A program made the position numbers and the translations under genes. A stretch of DNA of 64,000 bases, from positions 5,085,474 through 5,149,473 of the forward strand of contig NW_004624747.1 in assembly GCF_000247695.1 (NCBI RefSeq), read 5' to 3'. How positions within the stretch are numbered: position 1 is the stretch's first letter; every line of letters begins with the position of its first letter. Of this stretch, positions 21,301 to 33,953 are shown piece after piece. The stretch is from Heterocephalus glaber. Its lineage: Eukaryota > Chordata > Mammalia > Rodentia > Bathyergidae. Below the pieces are notes generated by a model. It did not search any database, was not told the DNA's origin, and was given only the letters and a program-made list of their open reading frames with translations.

Positions 21301-24300
21301 AAAGGAGTAGCAGAGTTCGGCCGAGATGATAGCCAAATTAAAAAGTGTTCAACTTTATCAGTTTTTTTAGGGAAATGTGTTTTAAGGTTACAAACCACTC
21401 TATTACTAGATATTGGAGCAGATGTACAGCACCGCAGACTCTGAAACACCACGAGTGTATAAATTGATACAAACACTGGAAAACAGTTTGGCATTATCTA
21501 TGTTGCACATGTGCATACGCTTTTACGTAACATTTCTCCTGAATGTACCTTAGAGAAGTTTACATACATACACATCAGGAAACATGTAACAAGAAAGTTC
21601 ATAGCATTCTTTTTTTTTTTTTTTGGTACCGGGGATTGAACTCGAGACCTTGCGCTTGCAAGGTAGATGCCGGAACCACTGAGCTAAATCCCTGACCCTA
21701 ATACAAAGTTTTCTTTTTTTTTTTTCTGGTATCGGGAATCAAACTTAGGTCCTTGCGCTTGCACAGCAGGGGGTGAAACCACTGAGCTAAATCTCCGGCC
21801 CTTTTCATAGCATTCTTGTTGCTATGGAGCTGGAAATAACACAGATGACTCCATGAAATGGACAAAATAAATTATAAATTAAAACAGTGGAAAAACCAAA
21901 TACAGGAAAACCCAAAACTGTACTTACCAACATCACACATCTTGTGAGCATAATATGACCAAAAGAAATATCTCGAGTATATAGTATAACTCCTTAAATA
22001 AAAAGTTCAAAAACAGGTAAAACTAAACATTGTTGAGGACTGCTCATACCTATATACATGATTTTTTTTTTTTTGAGACGGTGTCTTGTTATATATTTCA
22101 GGCTGGCCTTGAACTCACTGTGTAGCCCAAATTGGCCTCAAGTCTGCAGTGATCAGCTTCCTGAGTGTTCTGTATCTTATATTTGTTTTCTAATTACTCG
22201 TTAAATTGTATGTACTTTTATGTATATAGGATTTTATAGTTAACAAGATGAAAAATTGGATCACTTTTAATTTTCACTGTTTATTATAATTTGATATTGA
22301 ACATCTTTCTCTTTAAGCTATTCTTTTTTTTTTTTTTTTTTAGTTACTGGGGATTAAACTCTGGGCCTTCACACTGGACATCCCCAGCTCTTTTTTGTTT
22401 TTTTTTTTTTTTGAGACAGTGTCTCACTAATTATTTTGAGACGGGGTCTCACTAAGTTACCCAGACTATGCTCAAACTTGCCATCCTTCTGCCTAAGCCT
22501 CCCAAGTATTGGGATTACAGGCATGTGCCACCACGGCAGCTTCAAAATAAAATTTATAAAGGGCTAGAGATGTAGCTCAGTGGTACAACATTAGCATGTT
22601 TGAGGCCCAGGGCTCTGTCTGTGTTACCCGCTTATGATTTATGAATGGAGAAACAGGCTCTGAGAAGAGGTAAAGCCAGGCATTCAGTTGTTTAATGACT
22701 GGATGTGTACCACTCAACTGCTACCTTTGTGAATACTTCTTACCTGCAAGGTGAACTTAGGCATGCAATAATTTAGCCATCCCCTGAATCATGTTTTGTT
22801 ATTGGAGGTCAGAGAGCAGAGCCCAGCTCTCTTAAACTCAATTTCAATTTCATTGCTGAATTGTGAGATATGCTTGGAGGTTGCCTGTTATCTCTCTAGA
22901 TTTATTATTTTTTTGGTGGTACTGGGGCGTGAACCCAGGGCCTTTGCACTGAAGTACATTTTTTATTTTGAGATAGGGTCTCACTAAGTTGCCCAGGCTG
23001 GGCTTGAACTTGTGGTCCTCCTGCCTCAGTTTCCCAGAATGCTGGGATTAGAGGTGTGGCACCATGCCTGGTTTATTCTACTTTTTCTTAGCTGATTTTT
23101 TATATGTACAAGAGATGATCGAAATATATAGTGAATGTTTAAATTAAAAAATTTATTACAATAAAAAACACATTCCCATTAATCCCCTTCAGAATATTCA
23201 CTTTCCTGCCCAGTGTGGTGGCACATGCCTGTAATCCCAGCATTAGGAGGCTGAGGCAGGAGGATTGCCACAAGTTTGAGCCCCCCCTGAAATACATAGA
23301 CCCTGCCTAAAAAAAAAAAACTCCCTCTCACTTTGAACACACCTATCCCATCATCCTTGCCACTTTGTGAAGCAGTTCTGGAAGTCCTCCTTTGTGTCTA
23401 GAAGGTATTAAAAAATACAGTAGAGGCTGGAGGTTTAGCTCTGGTACCATGCCTGCCTGGCAAGTGCGAGGTCCTGAGTTTGATCCCTGGTGCCAAAACA
23501 AAAACACTATGAGAAAAAAATACAGTAAATACTGTTGTGTGCCATCCATCAAAAAGGCAGGCTCATAAAACCATGATGTGTTCCTCATTCATTTTATTCT
23601 CCAGATCTGCCACTGTGCTGCTTCTAGCTCTCCCCAAAGTCAAAATGACCATGAAAGGTAAGCATTTTGAAAATAGATACTATATTGAGGGAGCCACAAC
23701 AGGGCAACTAAAGACATGAAAGAGAACTTTCAGGCCGGAGATTTAGCTCAGTGGTTCTGGCGCCTGCCTCACAAGTGCGAGGTCCCAAGTTCGATCCGCG
23801 GTACCAAAAAAAAAAAAGAGAACTTTCAGAACTTCAAAAAGTGACAAGAATGGTGGGATAAGTATGTTCAAAGTGAGGGTAAGTGTTTTGATGGGGATTG
23901 ATGACATCATGTCTTTTCCAATAATAAATTTTTTAGGCCCGGGGATTTAGCTCAGTGGCATTGTGCCTGCCTTGCAAGTGCAAAGTCCTGAGTTCGATCC
24001 CTGGTACCAAAAAATAATAATACTTTTTTTTTAAATTAAACATTCACCATATTTTTTATCTTGTCATGTACAACTTCCTGCTTTCCAGAAGATCATGTAC
24101 TTTACATAGAAATTCTTTTTTGGTTATTAGAGACAGGGTCTCACTTTGTAGCTCAGACTGGCCTTGAATTCACTGTGTAGCCCAGGCTGGCATTGAAGTC
24201 ACAATGATCCTCCTGCCTCAGCCTCCCAAGTGCTGGGATTACAGGTGTGCACCACCAAAACCAGCATAAATAGACATTATTAATACTTTCTAAACATTTA

Positions 24301-27300
24301 GTAGTTCATTCTGATTTTTAAATTGTATGATCAAGACTTTAATATTAATTTCCGCAGTCAACATGGAATAGAAGTTTTCCCTTGTAAAATACATCCTGTT
24401 TCCTTTGACCCTTGGTTTAGCAACTCAGAAGCTGTTGTAGCTATTAATGTTTTTTCTTTGTTTTTTTGTCACAGAGCTGTACTTGCTAATGCCTAGGCAA
24501 AAAATATACTTTTGATAAATACTTAAAAAAAATAGAACTGGTCATGGTGGCACACACCTGTAATCCTAGCACACAGAATGCAGAGTGAGAAGAATAGCTG
24601 AAAGTTCAAGGCCAGCCTGGGCTCTAGTGAGTTTAAGGCCAGCTTGAACTAATAGCAAGACCCTATCACAACCAAAAAAAAAAGAATAAGGCCAGTTGTC
24701 TATTTTACTTGCCTCAGGCAGCTTTCACCTAAACACTGGGCATGTTGTAGTACTTGCAAATACTAGTTCATGGGTAAGCCCTGAACAGCTGAACTTGTTT
24801 AAAAAAGGCAGAGGAGCCAGGTGTGGTGGGCATTCCTGTAATCTCAGTATTTCGGAGGCTGAGGCAGGAGGATTGCTGTGAGTTTGAGGCCAGCCTGAGC
24901 TACATATTGAGACCGTGTCTCAAAACAAACAAAAGGTAGAGGGATTTAGTGAAAATGGCATAGATATAAGTGAAGTTTAAGAGCTCTGGGGTCTGGTCTC
25001 CAACGTGCAACTCAGTACTTTACTGTGTCACATTAGAGAGTCCAAGTTTTAACTTTTCAAGGTCCTGGTTTTCAAATCTACAAAAGAAAATGGTTAAAGG
25101 CATCACTGGTCATTTGAGAGATGCAAAATTAAAACAATGCTGAGATTCCATCTCACTCTGGAAAGAAAGGCTGTTACCAAGAAATCAATAACAGATGCTG
25201 GAGGGGCTGTGAGGAAAAAGGAACCCTTCTCCACTGCTGGTGGGAGTGTAGACTGGTGCAATCAATGTGGAGATTCCTCAAAAAACTAAAACTGGAAGTT
25301 CTGTTCAACCCACCTATTCCTCTTCTTGTTATCTTCCTAAAAGAATTAAAAGCATACCACAGCGATATATATGCACATCCATGTTTATAGCGGGTCTGTG
25401 CTAGGTAAATAGCTTTGTAATAGCTAAATCTTGGGAACAGCTCAAATGCCCATCAATTGATGAATGGATAAAGAAGATGTAGGGTTTTTTTTTTTTAATA
25501 AAATGGAGTACCACTCTGCCATAAAGAAGAATAAGCTTGAGACATTTCTAGCTAAATGGATTGAGACTTTACTCTTAAGTGAAATAAATGAGATACATGT
25601 TTAAATACTGGATTGTTTCTCTGGTGTGAGAAACCAAAAGTGGAATAAGAACCAAAATGAATAATAGATATTGTGAAGTGGGAGGAAAATGTTCAAATGA
25701 GAAGTGGAATGGGGGGGGGACAAAAAATAATAGAAGGAAAAAATAGGAACAAAGTTTTGTAAATAAGGAGAAGAGGGTTGAAGAGGGAGAGTGGGAAAAA
25801 AAGAAGCAAGATATATACAGGTACAAATTCCCTGTGATGAAGTTACTATGTATATCTAAAATGTGCCAATAAAGGTTTTGCTTCAAAAAAAAAAAAAGTT
25901 GAAAGGACCTGATGTATGGGTTGGTGGTAGAGCACTTGCCTAGCATCCATAAGGTCCTGGGTTTAGTCTCTGGCACCACCAAAAAGTTGGAAGCCAGGTG
26001 TCATGGTATGTGCCTGTTATCCCAGCACTCAGAAGGCTTAGGAGGCCAACCTGGAGTACAAGAAAGAAAGAAGTTGAATTTGGCTGATTTTATTTAGTTA
26101 ATTCTAAGGATTCTATATATTTGTCCAGGAAATATAGTATGTTACAGAATGAGAGAAGATTATCAGTCAGGGACTGAGAGCCAAATGAGAGCATCTGACA
26201 TTCTAGTTGGGGTGGGGGGGGACCAAGAAATCATGATATCATCTGTGCTTATGGTATGTGGAACATAACTGACAAGGTGTACATTTTTGCCCTAAGGGAA
26301 TATGGGATGGCTGCCAGACCACATTCCCATGTATGTGAGGAACCACCACCAATGTGACAAAATAGTGCTAACAGTGCATTGTCATTTTTGGTTTAAGTTC
26401 CATCTTGAAAATGTTTTATTTTTTTAACATGTATATTTTTAAAAGGTAAGATCTTTGTTTTGTTTTGTTTTGTTTTGTTTCAGACAGTCCCACTATGTAG
26501 TTCAGGCTGGCCTGGAACTTGCAGTGATCCTCCTGCCTCAGCCTACCGAATGCTGGGATTATAGGCATGCCTGGCCGGTGCTAAATTAGTAAATAGTAGT
26601 AGAAGAAAACATCTTAGGGAGTTTGTGAGAATGACAGGAAAAAAAAAAAACCATGGTATTCCATTATTTAACAAAAAAGCTAAAGTTGGCCATTGTGGCT
26701 CTCCTCGTGATAGCCCTCCCTGGGTCCTTCAGGGTGTACTTTTATCTTGCGTTTTCCTCTTCCACTCAGCCTAAACTCACTATGCAGAGCTGGTTTTCCC
26801 CTCCTGCTTCACTTTACTTTTTCAAATAAACATTTTAAAAAGCTAGTTTTGGGTTTTTGGAACACTAGGGATTGAACATGCATCCTGGGCCACACACATT
26901 CTGGGCAAATGTTCTCCCATCGAACTATGTCCCTAGCCTCTTTTTAAAAAAAAATTTTTTTTGGAGGCCCAGGCTTGCATTAAACTTGTGATCCTTGTGC
27001 TTCAACCTACCGAGGAGCTGGGATTATAAGTGTGAAGCACCAGACATTTAAGAATTTGAATAGAGAGCCAGGTTCCGTGACTTGTGAGCTGGGCACTTGG
27101 GAGGCTGAGGCAGTAGAATTGCTGCTAGTTTGAGGCCAACCTGGGCTACATAGTTCAAGTTTAGCCTGGACTACACAGCAAGATCCTGTCTCAAAAAACA
27201 AAAGAAGGGCTGGGGATTTAGCTCAGTGGTTCGGCCGCCTGCCCTGCAAGCACAAAGACCTGAGTTCAATCCCCGGTACCAAAAAAAAAAGAGAGAGAGT

Positions 27301-30300
27301 TTGATTAGAAATAAAGATGATAGGGCCAGGGATTTAGCTCAGTGGTTTTGCACCCTGCCTTGCAAGCACAAGGTCCCGAGTTCGATCCCCAGTACCAAAA
27401 AAAAAAAACCCTAGAAATAAAGATATATTTAATTTGTAATAATTGAAGTTTTTATCGAATTTCATTCTTTTCTCCTTTTTTCCAGTTGTCCAGTAAGAAA
27501 GAAAAGGCTGACTGAAGCAGAGGTCTGTACTGGCCCAAATGACTGGATTCTTTGTACACATCGGGATGTAGAGAGTCGAAGAGTAAATCCATGCACTAGT
27601 GGGCTTTCTGTACCTGGCATGTTAGATGCTATTTGTGAAGAGATGGATCAGACAACTGGAGAACCACAGTGTGAAGTTGCCCGAAGGAGGCTACAGGAGA
27701 TTGAGGACAGGTAGTGGACAGCACATGTATCTGACTTGCTACTTACTGTTCCTCTTTAAAGTGAATTCTCATAGAACTGTATTAAACTTTTTTTTTTTTT
27801 TTTTTTTGGTACCGGGGATTGAACTCGGGTCCTTGCGCTTGCGCAGCAGGTGGCAAAACCACTGCGCTAAATCCCCGGCCCTAAACATTTTCACTTAGTA
27901 TCTACGAATAATTATTTTGGTTTATGAGATAGTTCTTTGTTGCATATTTTTCAAATTTGACTGTATTGTTTGGGTTGGCTTGGTTTGATTTGTTTTTGGT
28001 GTTGGGGTTTGAATCCAGGCCTTTTGAACTGAGCTACATCCCAAACTCTTTTTTTTTTTTGGTACCGGGGATCAAACTCAGGACCTTCTGCTTTTGAGGC
28101 AGGTGGTGGAACTACTGAGCTAAATCCCCAGCCCATCAAACTCTTTTTAACTTTGAGACAGGGCCTCACTAAGTTGCCCAGGTAAGTCTTGTACTTTCAA
28201 TCCTCTGTCGCAGCTTCCCAGAGTGGTGGGATTTTAGGCATGTACCACCACACTCAGCCTTAAAACTTTTTTTTTTTTTTTTTTTGAAACAAGAGTCTTG
28301 CTTTGTAGTGCAGGCTGTCATTGAACTTGCAGCAATCCTGTTGCCTAAGCCTCCTAAGTGCTGGGATTATAGGCTTGTGCAACCATGCCCAGCAGAAAAA
28401 CTTGTTTGTTAAATGCTGAACAACTCTTCTGTGAATACTTTTCACTCAGGTGAAAAGAGTAGCCTCATTTGATGATTGTTTTTCCTCTGAGGTATAATTT
28501 CATTTGATCTTTTACTATTAAGCACCTGTTACTTTTATCCTTTTTTTTACTTTTACAGTTTTATCTAGTTACTAGAGAAATAAATGATAGTTTGACTAAA
28601 TATCTATTTTTTTCCTTCGCATCTGCTGCCTTTAGGATAATTGATGAAGATGAAGAAGTTGAAGCTGAAAGAAATATTAACCATCTCCCCAGCCTTGTCC
28701 TCTCAGATACCATGAAAACAGGTTTGAAGCAAGAATTTGATGAAGTCTTTACAAAGAAGATGATTGAGTCTATGTAAGTTTTGTTACCTTGTTTCCATTT
28801 AATTATCATCTTGGAAGGAAACCCCAGTATCTCTAACCACCAACCATCCTGTCTTAGTCAGCTCTTCATCTCCTTATCACCAGGCAAGTGAAAGCTCAGT
28901 AGAATTTTTTGTATTTAGCCTAGGTTGGAGGCAGGCTTTTTCTTAGTTCATGGAGGGTGAGCAAAATGCTGTGTGACCAGGAATTTTTAGTATATGCAAG
29001 AGTGCCAGCCTTGCCTACTCATTCTGTGGTTCTTTTTTTTTTTTATGTTTGTGGATAATGGAGAGAATCAGATAAACTAGAGGTTTCAAAATGTGGCTCT
29101 TGCCAGGCATGATGGCACACCTGTAATCCCAGCACTTGGGAGGTTGAGGCAGGAGAATCATTTTGAGCTTGAGGCCAGCGTGGGCTACATAGTGAGACCC
29201 TGTCTCAAAAATTTTAAAAATGTGGTTCCTAAAAAAATACATATATATAAAAAACAAATAAATAAATAAAATGTGGTTCCTATACTCTACCAAGAAGTTC
29301 ACTTGCCAGTCCTCTTTTTCCCAAATATTAAACTGGACTGCATTTTAGAACCTCAAAAGAACCACAGAGGGCCAGGGATTTAGCTCAGTGGTTCCGGCGC
29401 CTACCTTGAAAGCACAAGGACCAGAGTTTGATCCCCTGTACCAAAAGAAAAAAAAATAGAAACAGCAAAAAAAGAAAGACAAACTCCTGGTGGGGAATAG
29501 TGACTATAGTGAGAGGATAAGGGAGAGAACTGGGAAGCAAATACAAAGAACCTAAAAAAGTGGCCTAGAGCCGGGGATTTAGCTCAGTGGATTCCCCCTG
29601 CTTGCACCACCTGCCTCTCAAGCGCAAGGACGGGAGTTCGATCCCCATACCAAAAAAAAAAAGTGGCCTAGGGGCCATTAATATAAGAACTAATGACTAA
29701 CTATAATCCTGTAGTTCCTGAGCCTAGAAGACCTCAAGTTATCATTGCCTCCTGCATAGTAGGCAGGTGCTTCAGAACCATTAAGGTGTTGCCTAGAAGA
29801 CTTTGGATAGACTTGGTACTCAATGAGGGTAAGTTTCAAATATCTGAAAAAGTCTCTCAAGGACACCAGTTCAATGATGCCAAGGAGATAGGGCGTTATT
29901 ATCTTCAGGCACGGTGGAAGTGATTTGTGCTCAGAGATTCAGCTGCTTCTTGGCGTTGGATCATGGAAGTTTGCATTAGTGCTCTAGCTTGAGTTTATAA
30001 TTAACTACCCAGCCCTAAGGGTGGGTAAATAGCATAGGCAAAATTACCAGGTCACATTGACCTCAAGCTTTTAAACATAGCACTTGCTACTCTAGCCAGA
30101 CTCTAGCCTTTGACAGTAGTCTTTATTGGTTTTTATTTTTACTCTACTTGCCTTTAAATTTCAGAAACTTTACTACCATGGAGTAGGGAAAATATATGAT
30201 TACATGTATGTAAAGCATTATACTTCATAACTATATTAAGCAAAACGCATTTGAGGTATTGTTATGTGTTGTTTCATTTTCATTTATAATGATTTAGTAT

Positions 30301-31640
30301 AAGATAGTTGCCCACAGAGCTGAGGAGGGTTGAGGGTATAGCTCAGTGATAGTGTGTTTGCCCACTGTGTGTGAGGCCCTGGGTTTAATCTGCAGCACTA
30401 CAAAGGGGGGAAAACATAGTTTCCCACATATGCAAATTGAAAAATCATAACATTAAGTCAAATCAAGGGCTCTATTGGTTCACATTGGGTGTTTATGTTA
30501 CTTCTGATCAGAGCATCAGTACAAGTGGCAGAGCACTTAGAGCATTTGTAGGTCCTAGATTCAATCCCTAGCACTGGGGGGAGGGGGGGAGGATACAGAA
30601 CCGTGATAAAAATATTATGTACTTGGTGACATTTTCTTTCTCTTTTTTTTTTTTTTTTTGTGGTACCGGAGATCTAACTTAGGACCTTGCACTTCCAAGG
30701 CAGGCCACTGTGCCACTAAGCTAAATCCCCGGCCTGATTGTTTTTTGGGTTTTTTTGGTACCAGAGATCAAACTCAGGACCTTGCACTTGTGAGGCAGGC
30801 GGCAGAACCACTGAGCTAAATCCCACCCCCTCTCCTTTTGTTTTTTGAGACAGGGTCTCACTATGTTGTCCAAGCTAGCCTTGAACTCACAGCACTCCTC
30901 CTGCCTCAGGCACGGTGCCACTGAGCTTAATCCCCAGTACCTGAGTGGTCTTTTTTGGGTTTTGGGTACTGGGGATCGAACTCGGGACCTTGTGCTTGTG
31001 AGGCAGGTGGTGGAACCACTGAGCTAAATCCCCGGGCCCCTGAGTAGTCTTTTTAAAGATCAATTAGGAGCCTAGTGTGTCGGCACATGCAAGGCTAGGG
31101 CTGGGGATTTAGCTCAGTGTTTCTACCGCCTGCCTCACAAGCGCAAGGTCCCAAGTTTGATCCCCCATACCAAAAAAAAAAAAGCCTAGGGATACAGTTC
31201 ATTGCAAATGTCTTAGGTTCAATGTAGTATCTGGTACTGTAAAAATAAAAAAGGATCCATTTGGGTTTTTCTAAATCTCATGTTTGGGTGCCATTCGTTT
31301 TCTAGTAATAAGGTATTAGGTAACAAATATTAGCTTTTCTATATAGAGTTTTTATTTTTGTGTCCTAAATTGTATGATAAAAATCTGTATTTTATACCTT
31401 AGGAGCCGTCCATCCATGGAACTTGTGCTCTGGAAACCTCTCCCTGAACTCCTTTCTGATAAGCCAAAGCCATCATCTAATGCTAAAAACTTCATGGGAG
31501 AGAGCCAAACGAAGCATGCAGCTGCTGCCACTGCCTTCCCACAGAGAACTGAACTGTTCTTGGAACCTCCGCAAACAGGGGTGCCTCTTTACAATAGTTT
31601 GGAGACAGCTGCTAGCACAGAAGAAGAGATGGAACTCTAG
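18182..31640 (+). CDS. CCDC117: CCDC117, coiled-coil domain-containing protein 117 (complete CDS, 5 exons)
   Basis: Coding exons are 18182-18363, 19027-19074, 27486-27710, 28636-28773 and 31403-31640: 831 bases, 276 residues, close to the human protein (279 as I recall). All junctions are GT-AG and join in phase. The N-terminus is Gly/Pro-rich (MAALGRPFSGLPLSGSS). It is followed by a basic-acidic patch (KKHKREEDDD), a conserved central region (GPNDWILC, ICEEMDQTTGEPQCEVARRR) forming the predicted coiled coil (LQEIEDRIIDEDEEVEAERN), and a conserved C-terminal part (FDEVFTKKMIESM, SRPSMELVLWKPLPELL) ending EEEMEL. Function is poorly known. I recall reports linking it to the cytosolic Fe-S targeting machinery and to XBP1-dependent expression; I cannot verify that here. 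Introns and an intact frame show a live gene. Confidence 0.96.
19027..19074 (+). CDS. CCDC117: CCDC117 coding exon 2
   Basis: A 48-base exon encoding VSVHSKKHKREEDDD. Acceptor TTCAACAG, donor GTAAGT. Its length is a multiple of three, so skipping would keep the frame. Confidence 0.94.
19130..20521. repeat. Repeats in CCDC117 intron 2, part 1
   Basis: Decayed B1 (-) about 19130-19250. B1 (-) 19385-19500. L1 3' fragment (+) 19510-19700 (TGGAGTACTACTGTGCCATA). ID (-) 19862-19951, 20030-20116 and 20222-20305. B1 (-) 20378-20521. Confidence 0.82.
20522..22061. other. CCDC117 intron 2, partly unique, with three ID SINEs
   Basis: ID (-) copies at 21144-21239, 21609-21699 and 21712-21803. Flanking TTCATAGCATTCTT is repeated around the last pair (21598 and 21804), so one target site received two elements. 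The rest shows no gene-like sequence. Confidence 0.75.
22062..23318. repeat. SINE cluster in CCDC117 intron 2
   Basis: B1 (-) 22062-22160, decayed ID (-) 22322-22392, B1 (-) 22400-22542, older ID (+) 22562-22625, ID (-) 22905-22960, B1 (-) 22962-23075, B1 (+) 23208-23318. Confidence 0.78.
23318..23400 (-). mobile_element. mariner-like element fragment, inverted copy
   Basis: The block CACTTTGAACACACCTATCC with GCCACTTTGTGAAGCAGTTC is the reverse complement of the mariner 3' region seen at 23820-23945 and 41460-41580. Confidence 0.65.
23423..23505 (+). repeat. ID SINE
   Basis: ID element flanked by AAAAAATACAGTA on both sides (target duplication). Confidence 0.85.
23540..23945 (+). pseudogene. 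mariner transposase relic, interrupted by an ID SINE
   Basis: Broken frames read SPDLPLCCF, matching the third-aspartate region of mariner transposases (SPDLAPCDFFLF). They continue with LPKVKMTMKGKHFEN and GATTGQLKT, then the C-terminal LQKVTRMVG region. The 3' terminus ATGTCTTTTCCAATAATA resembles the inverted terminal repeat at 41564-41580. An ID SINE (+) at 23733-23815 splits it, with AGAACTTTCAG on both sides. Confidence 0.75.
23937..25089. repeat. SINE cluster in CCDC117 intron 2
   Basis: ID (+) 23937-24015, B1 (-) 24115-24268, B1 (+) 24535-24682, B1 (+) 24808-24935. The stretches between show no gene. Confidence 0.8.
25090..25895 (+). mobile_element. L1 3' end, plus strand
   Basis: GAGATTCCATCTCACTCTGG, GGAGATTCCTCAAAAAACTA and ATGAATGGATAAAGAAGATG follow the L1 ORF2/3' UTR order. 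It ends CAATAAAGGTTTTGCTTC plus an A-tail at 25870-25895. It is the same family as 15945-17080 in the opposite orientation. Confidence 0.87.
25908..27407. repeat. SINE cluster upstream of CCDC117 exon 3
   Basis: Older ID (+) 25908-25985, B1 (+) 25990-26065, B1 (-) 26470-26577, ID (-) 26855-26940, B1 (-) 26945-27048, B1 (+) 27066-27205, ID (+) 27207-27290, ID (+) 27321-27407. The last two are young-looking and lie just before exon 3. Confidence 0.83.
27486..27710 (+). CDS. CCDC117: CCDC117 coding exon 3
   Basis: 225 bases, encoding CPVRKKRLTEAEVCTGPNDW to CEVARRRLQEIED. Acceptor TTTTTTCCAG, donor GGTAGTGG. Its length is a multiple of three. It contains the most conserved region of the family. 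Confidence 0.95.
27786..28398 (-). repeat. SINE cluster in CCDC117 intron 3
   Basis: ID 27786-27882 (young), decayed ID 27990-28140 with a young ID inserted at 28048-28135 (CCCAAACTC / ATCAAACTC flanks), B1 28140-28262, B1 28270-28398. All are on the minus strand. Confidence 0.85.
28636..28773 (+). CDS. CCDC117: CCDC117 coding exon 4
   Basis: 138 bases, encoding IIDEDEEVEAERNINHL through FDEVFTKKMIES. Acceptor GCCTTTAG, donor GTAAGT. Its length is a multiple of three. Confidence 0.95.
29102..29662 (+). repeat. B1 and ID SINEs in CCDC117 intron 4
   Basis: B1 29102-29222, ID 29369-29452, ID 29569-29662. The last carries a small internal duplication and is flanked by AAAGTGGCCTAG on both sides. 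Confidence 0.85.
29663..30324. other. CCDC117 intron 4, unique stretch
   Basis: No repeat family or gene-like sequence is recognised. Confidence 0.6.
30325..31245. repeat. SINE cluster in CCDC117 intron 4
   Basis: Older ID (+) 30325-30407 and 30515-30590. ID (-) 30640-30736 and 30746-30830. B1 (-) 30835-30915. ID (-) 30953-31038. ID (+) 31099-31184, followed by an ID fragment. Opposed copies could pair in the pre-mRNA. Confidence 0.83.
31403..31640 (+). CDS. CCDC117: CCDC117 terminal coding exon 5
   Basis: It encodes SRPSMELVLWKPLPELLSDK and a Ser/Thr-rich tail ending STEEEMEL. The stop TAG is at 31638-31640. Acceptor ATACCTTAG. Confidence 0.95.
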
Positions 31641-33953
31641 AAACCAGTTTCTATACTAAATTTGTCAAAATTTAAAAGGCTCTCATGTTCAGTAATGCAT
31701 AGTGTCAGGACTTGAAAGTTTTATGAAACGGGTGTCATAATATATCCACCTGTGATTTGGGGTGGGACTTCCATGTCGGGTAGCCATGTGTTGAAGTTAA
31801 CTTTTTGCCATGGAAGTTTGTCTCAAGGGAAAAGCAGTTTTCTAGCAGATTTCCTACAGGAATTTTAGGTTATAGTCTTTTCAAAGGCGAGTATAGAAGC
31901 AGCATGTGTAAGACTGATTTAAGACATCTGTCACAGTGTTTAAACCATTCATACACTTGGAGAACACTCTTGAGATGAAAAAGATGATTAAGAAAGAAGG
32001 ATGCTCCTAACTACCAATGTACCCTGTGAGTCACAGTTTAAGACAACTATTTATAGTGGTGACTATATGATTGGGAAGCAGGAGGGAAGGAAGCAGTAGC
32101 ATAAGCCCGTTTCTAAGAAATTGTTAATAACTGAGGTTATGAAACTTGGGTATCAGTTTTCAGTTCAAAATAGCTGTATTGATAAAATAGCCAGTAGCAT
32201 TGTGGCTCTCCTCTGTCTCAGAAAATGCAACAAAAATAGAAAAGATTTTCCTTCAGGTCTTTTTTGCCTTGTGCTACTGTTGCTTGTTGGTTTCCTTTCT
32301 ATAATCGATAGCTGTAATGTTTACAGCTTGATTAACTTTGAGTGCTAGTTTAAAGATTGTGAAGTGAGCCATCTGCAAATTGCCTGTGGGAAAAGCATCC
32401 TTTAACCCGAAGAAAGTGCTGTGTCAGCAAAACCCAGCATTTATAACATCTGTTGTTTAAAAAAGGAAAGGTTGTACCTGCGTTAGCAAGTTGTTTTTAA
32501 ATGTTAATTTGGAAAACTGATTAACTGAGAATGTAAAGGCAGTGATACTGAGATTACTGGAATAGCCAGTTTGTCTAGTGCTTACACTGTTATACAGTAA
32601 CCCTAAAAAAATCAGTGAAGAATAGCTACCTGCCAGGAGGAATCTCTGCCTTTTCAATACTTAATCCAAGCTTAAGGTGTCTTGGGAATAACTGGGATTA
32701 AAGTTTTTTAATTTCTCAGGAAGAGCTCTTCTGTGTGTCCAGTACTCGTAGCACAAGGTGGAATGACAGTTCCTTCATTGCTACAGAACATCCAGTACAA
32801 GTTATTAAATGAGTATAATATTGTAATAGTGGCCCTTTCGTCATACAACAGGAGACCACCCCAGTTTTTTTACTGGGTTTCTTCCTCTGTAGGAGTCATA
32901 CCTTTTGTAGAAAAAAAAAAAAAGGTTTATGCCAAGTAGAGGTGAATATTTGGAAAGCCAGCTTCCAGGCAATGTTGAAACCCATGTTGAAATCCCTCCC
33001 CTCATTATAGATGATATAGAATCACAAATCTATTAATTGGACTGTTCTTCAGCCTGTTGTTTCTGCTTTCTTCATTTCTGTCTGGATAGTCAGGAAAAGA
33101 TTTAATGTTTAATATTTAAACAAAATATTTAATGTCTACACAGTAAAATTATTCAAACTTCAAACCAGTATTGAATCCAGTTGGAAACCAGCTAATAGTT
33201 TCTTAATCTCAGACTTAGAGATGAATGTAAACTGTATTCTGTTGAAATGTGCAAGTGTTTGATTCATGCCATTTGAAAAACTGCCTTGAGGTCATTGTTT
33301 AATGGGACCAGTATATAAAGTTTGTAGCCTTAAAGAAGTCTTTGTGCTAAAAAGTTTTGGTACAACTCAAAAACATAACGGGACTGCCTAGAGTTTGGGT
33401 TTAGTCCCAGTGTCGTAGAGGAAAGGGAGATGGCAGCTTTCCAAAGAAAGACCCATAGCACACTAAGGGATCTTCTATTTTCTGTAGAAATTGTTGGCCT
33501 CTGATCAGGGGTCTATACTATAAAAAGGAAAAGAGAGCCCTAAAATAAGACTGATATGGTGGATAAATATAGGACAGAATTAGGAGTCTTGTTTATTACA
33601 GTCCAAAATCCCCCATTTGTTTCAGGGGTTATTTGACATCATTATTTCTGCAGGAAAGTAAATGTTTAATGCTCCTTTTTGGACTATTTTGTCTTCTGGC
33701 ATATGTTTATAGAAAATTTTCCTCATCCTTGTGGTGCTTATTTATCTGAGCCATCTCTAGAGTCCCAATGTCTTTTTTTTGTTTGTTTTTTTGCCTTAAG
33801 GTTTCATTTTGTACAGTTTTTGCAGCATGGATCAAACAGTGGCTTAATATGTGTAAAGAAAAAATTATCTAAAGCAGGTGAGCTTTAATGAACAAATGTA
33901 TATTTTCTCTGAGTTTGAGTAGGCTTATGTGTGGTTTGTTTCTAATTAATATG

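Noticed and set aside
19860..21803. Regularly spaced near-identical units resembling a repeat array
   Set aside because: Each unit is an independent ID SINE insertion; this is a eukaryotic intron, so CRISPR is not applicable.
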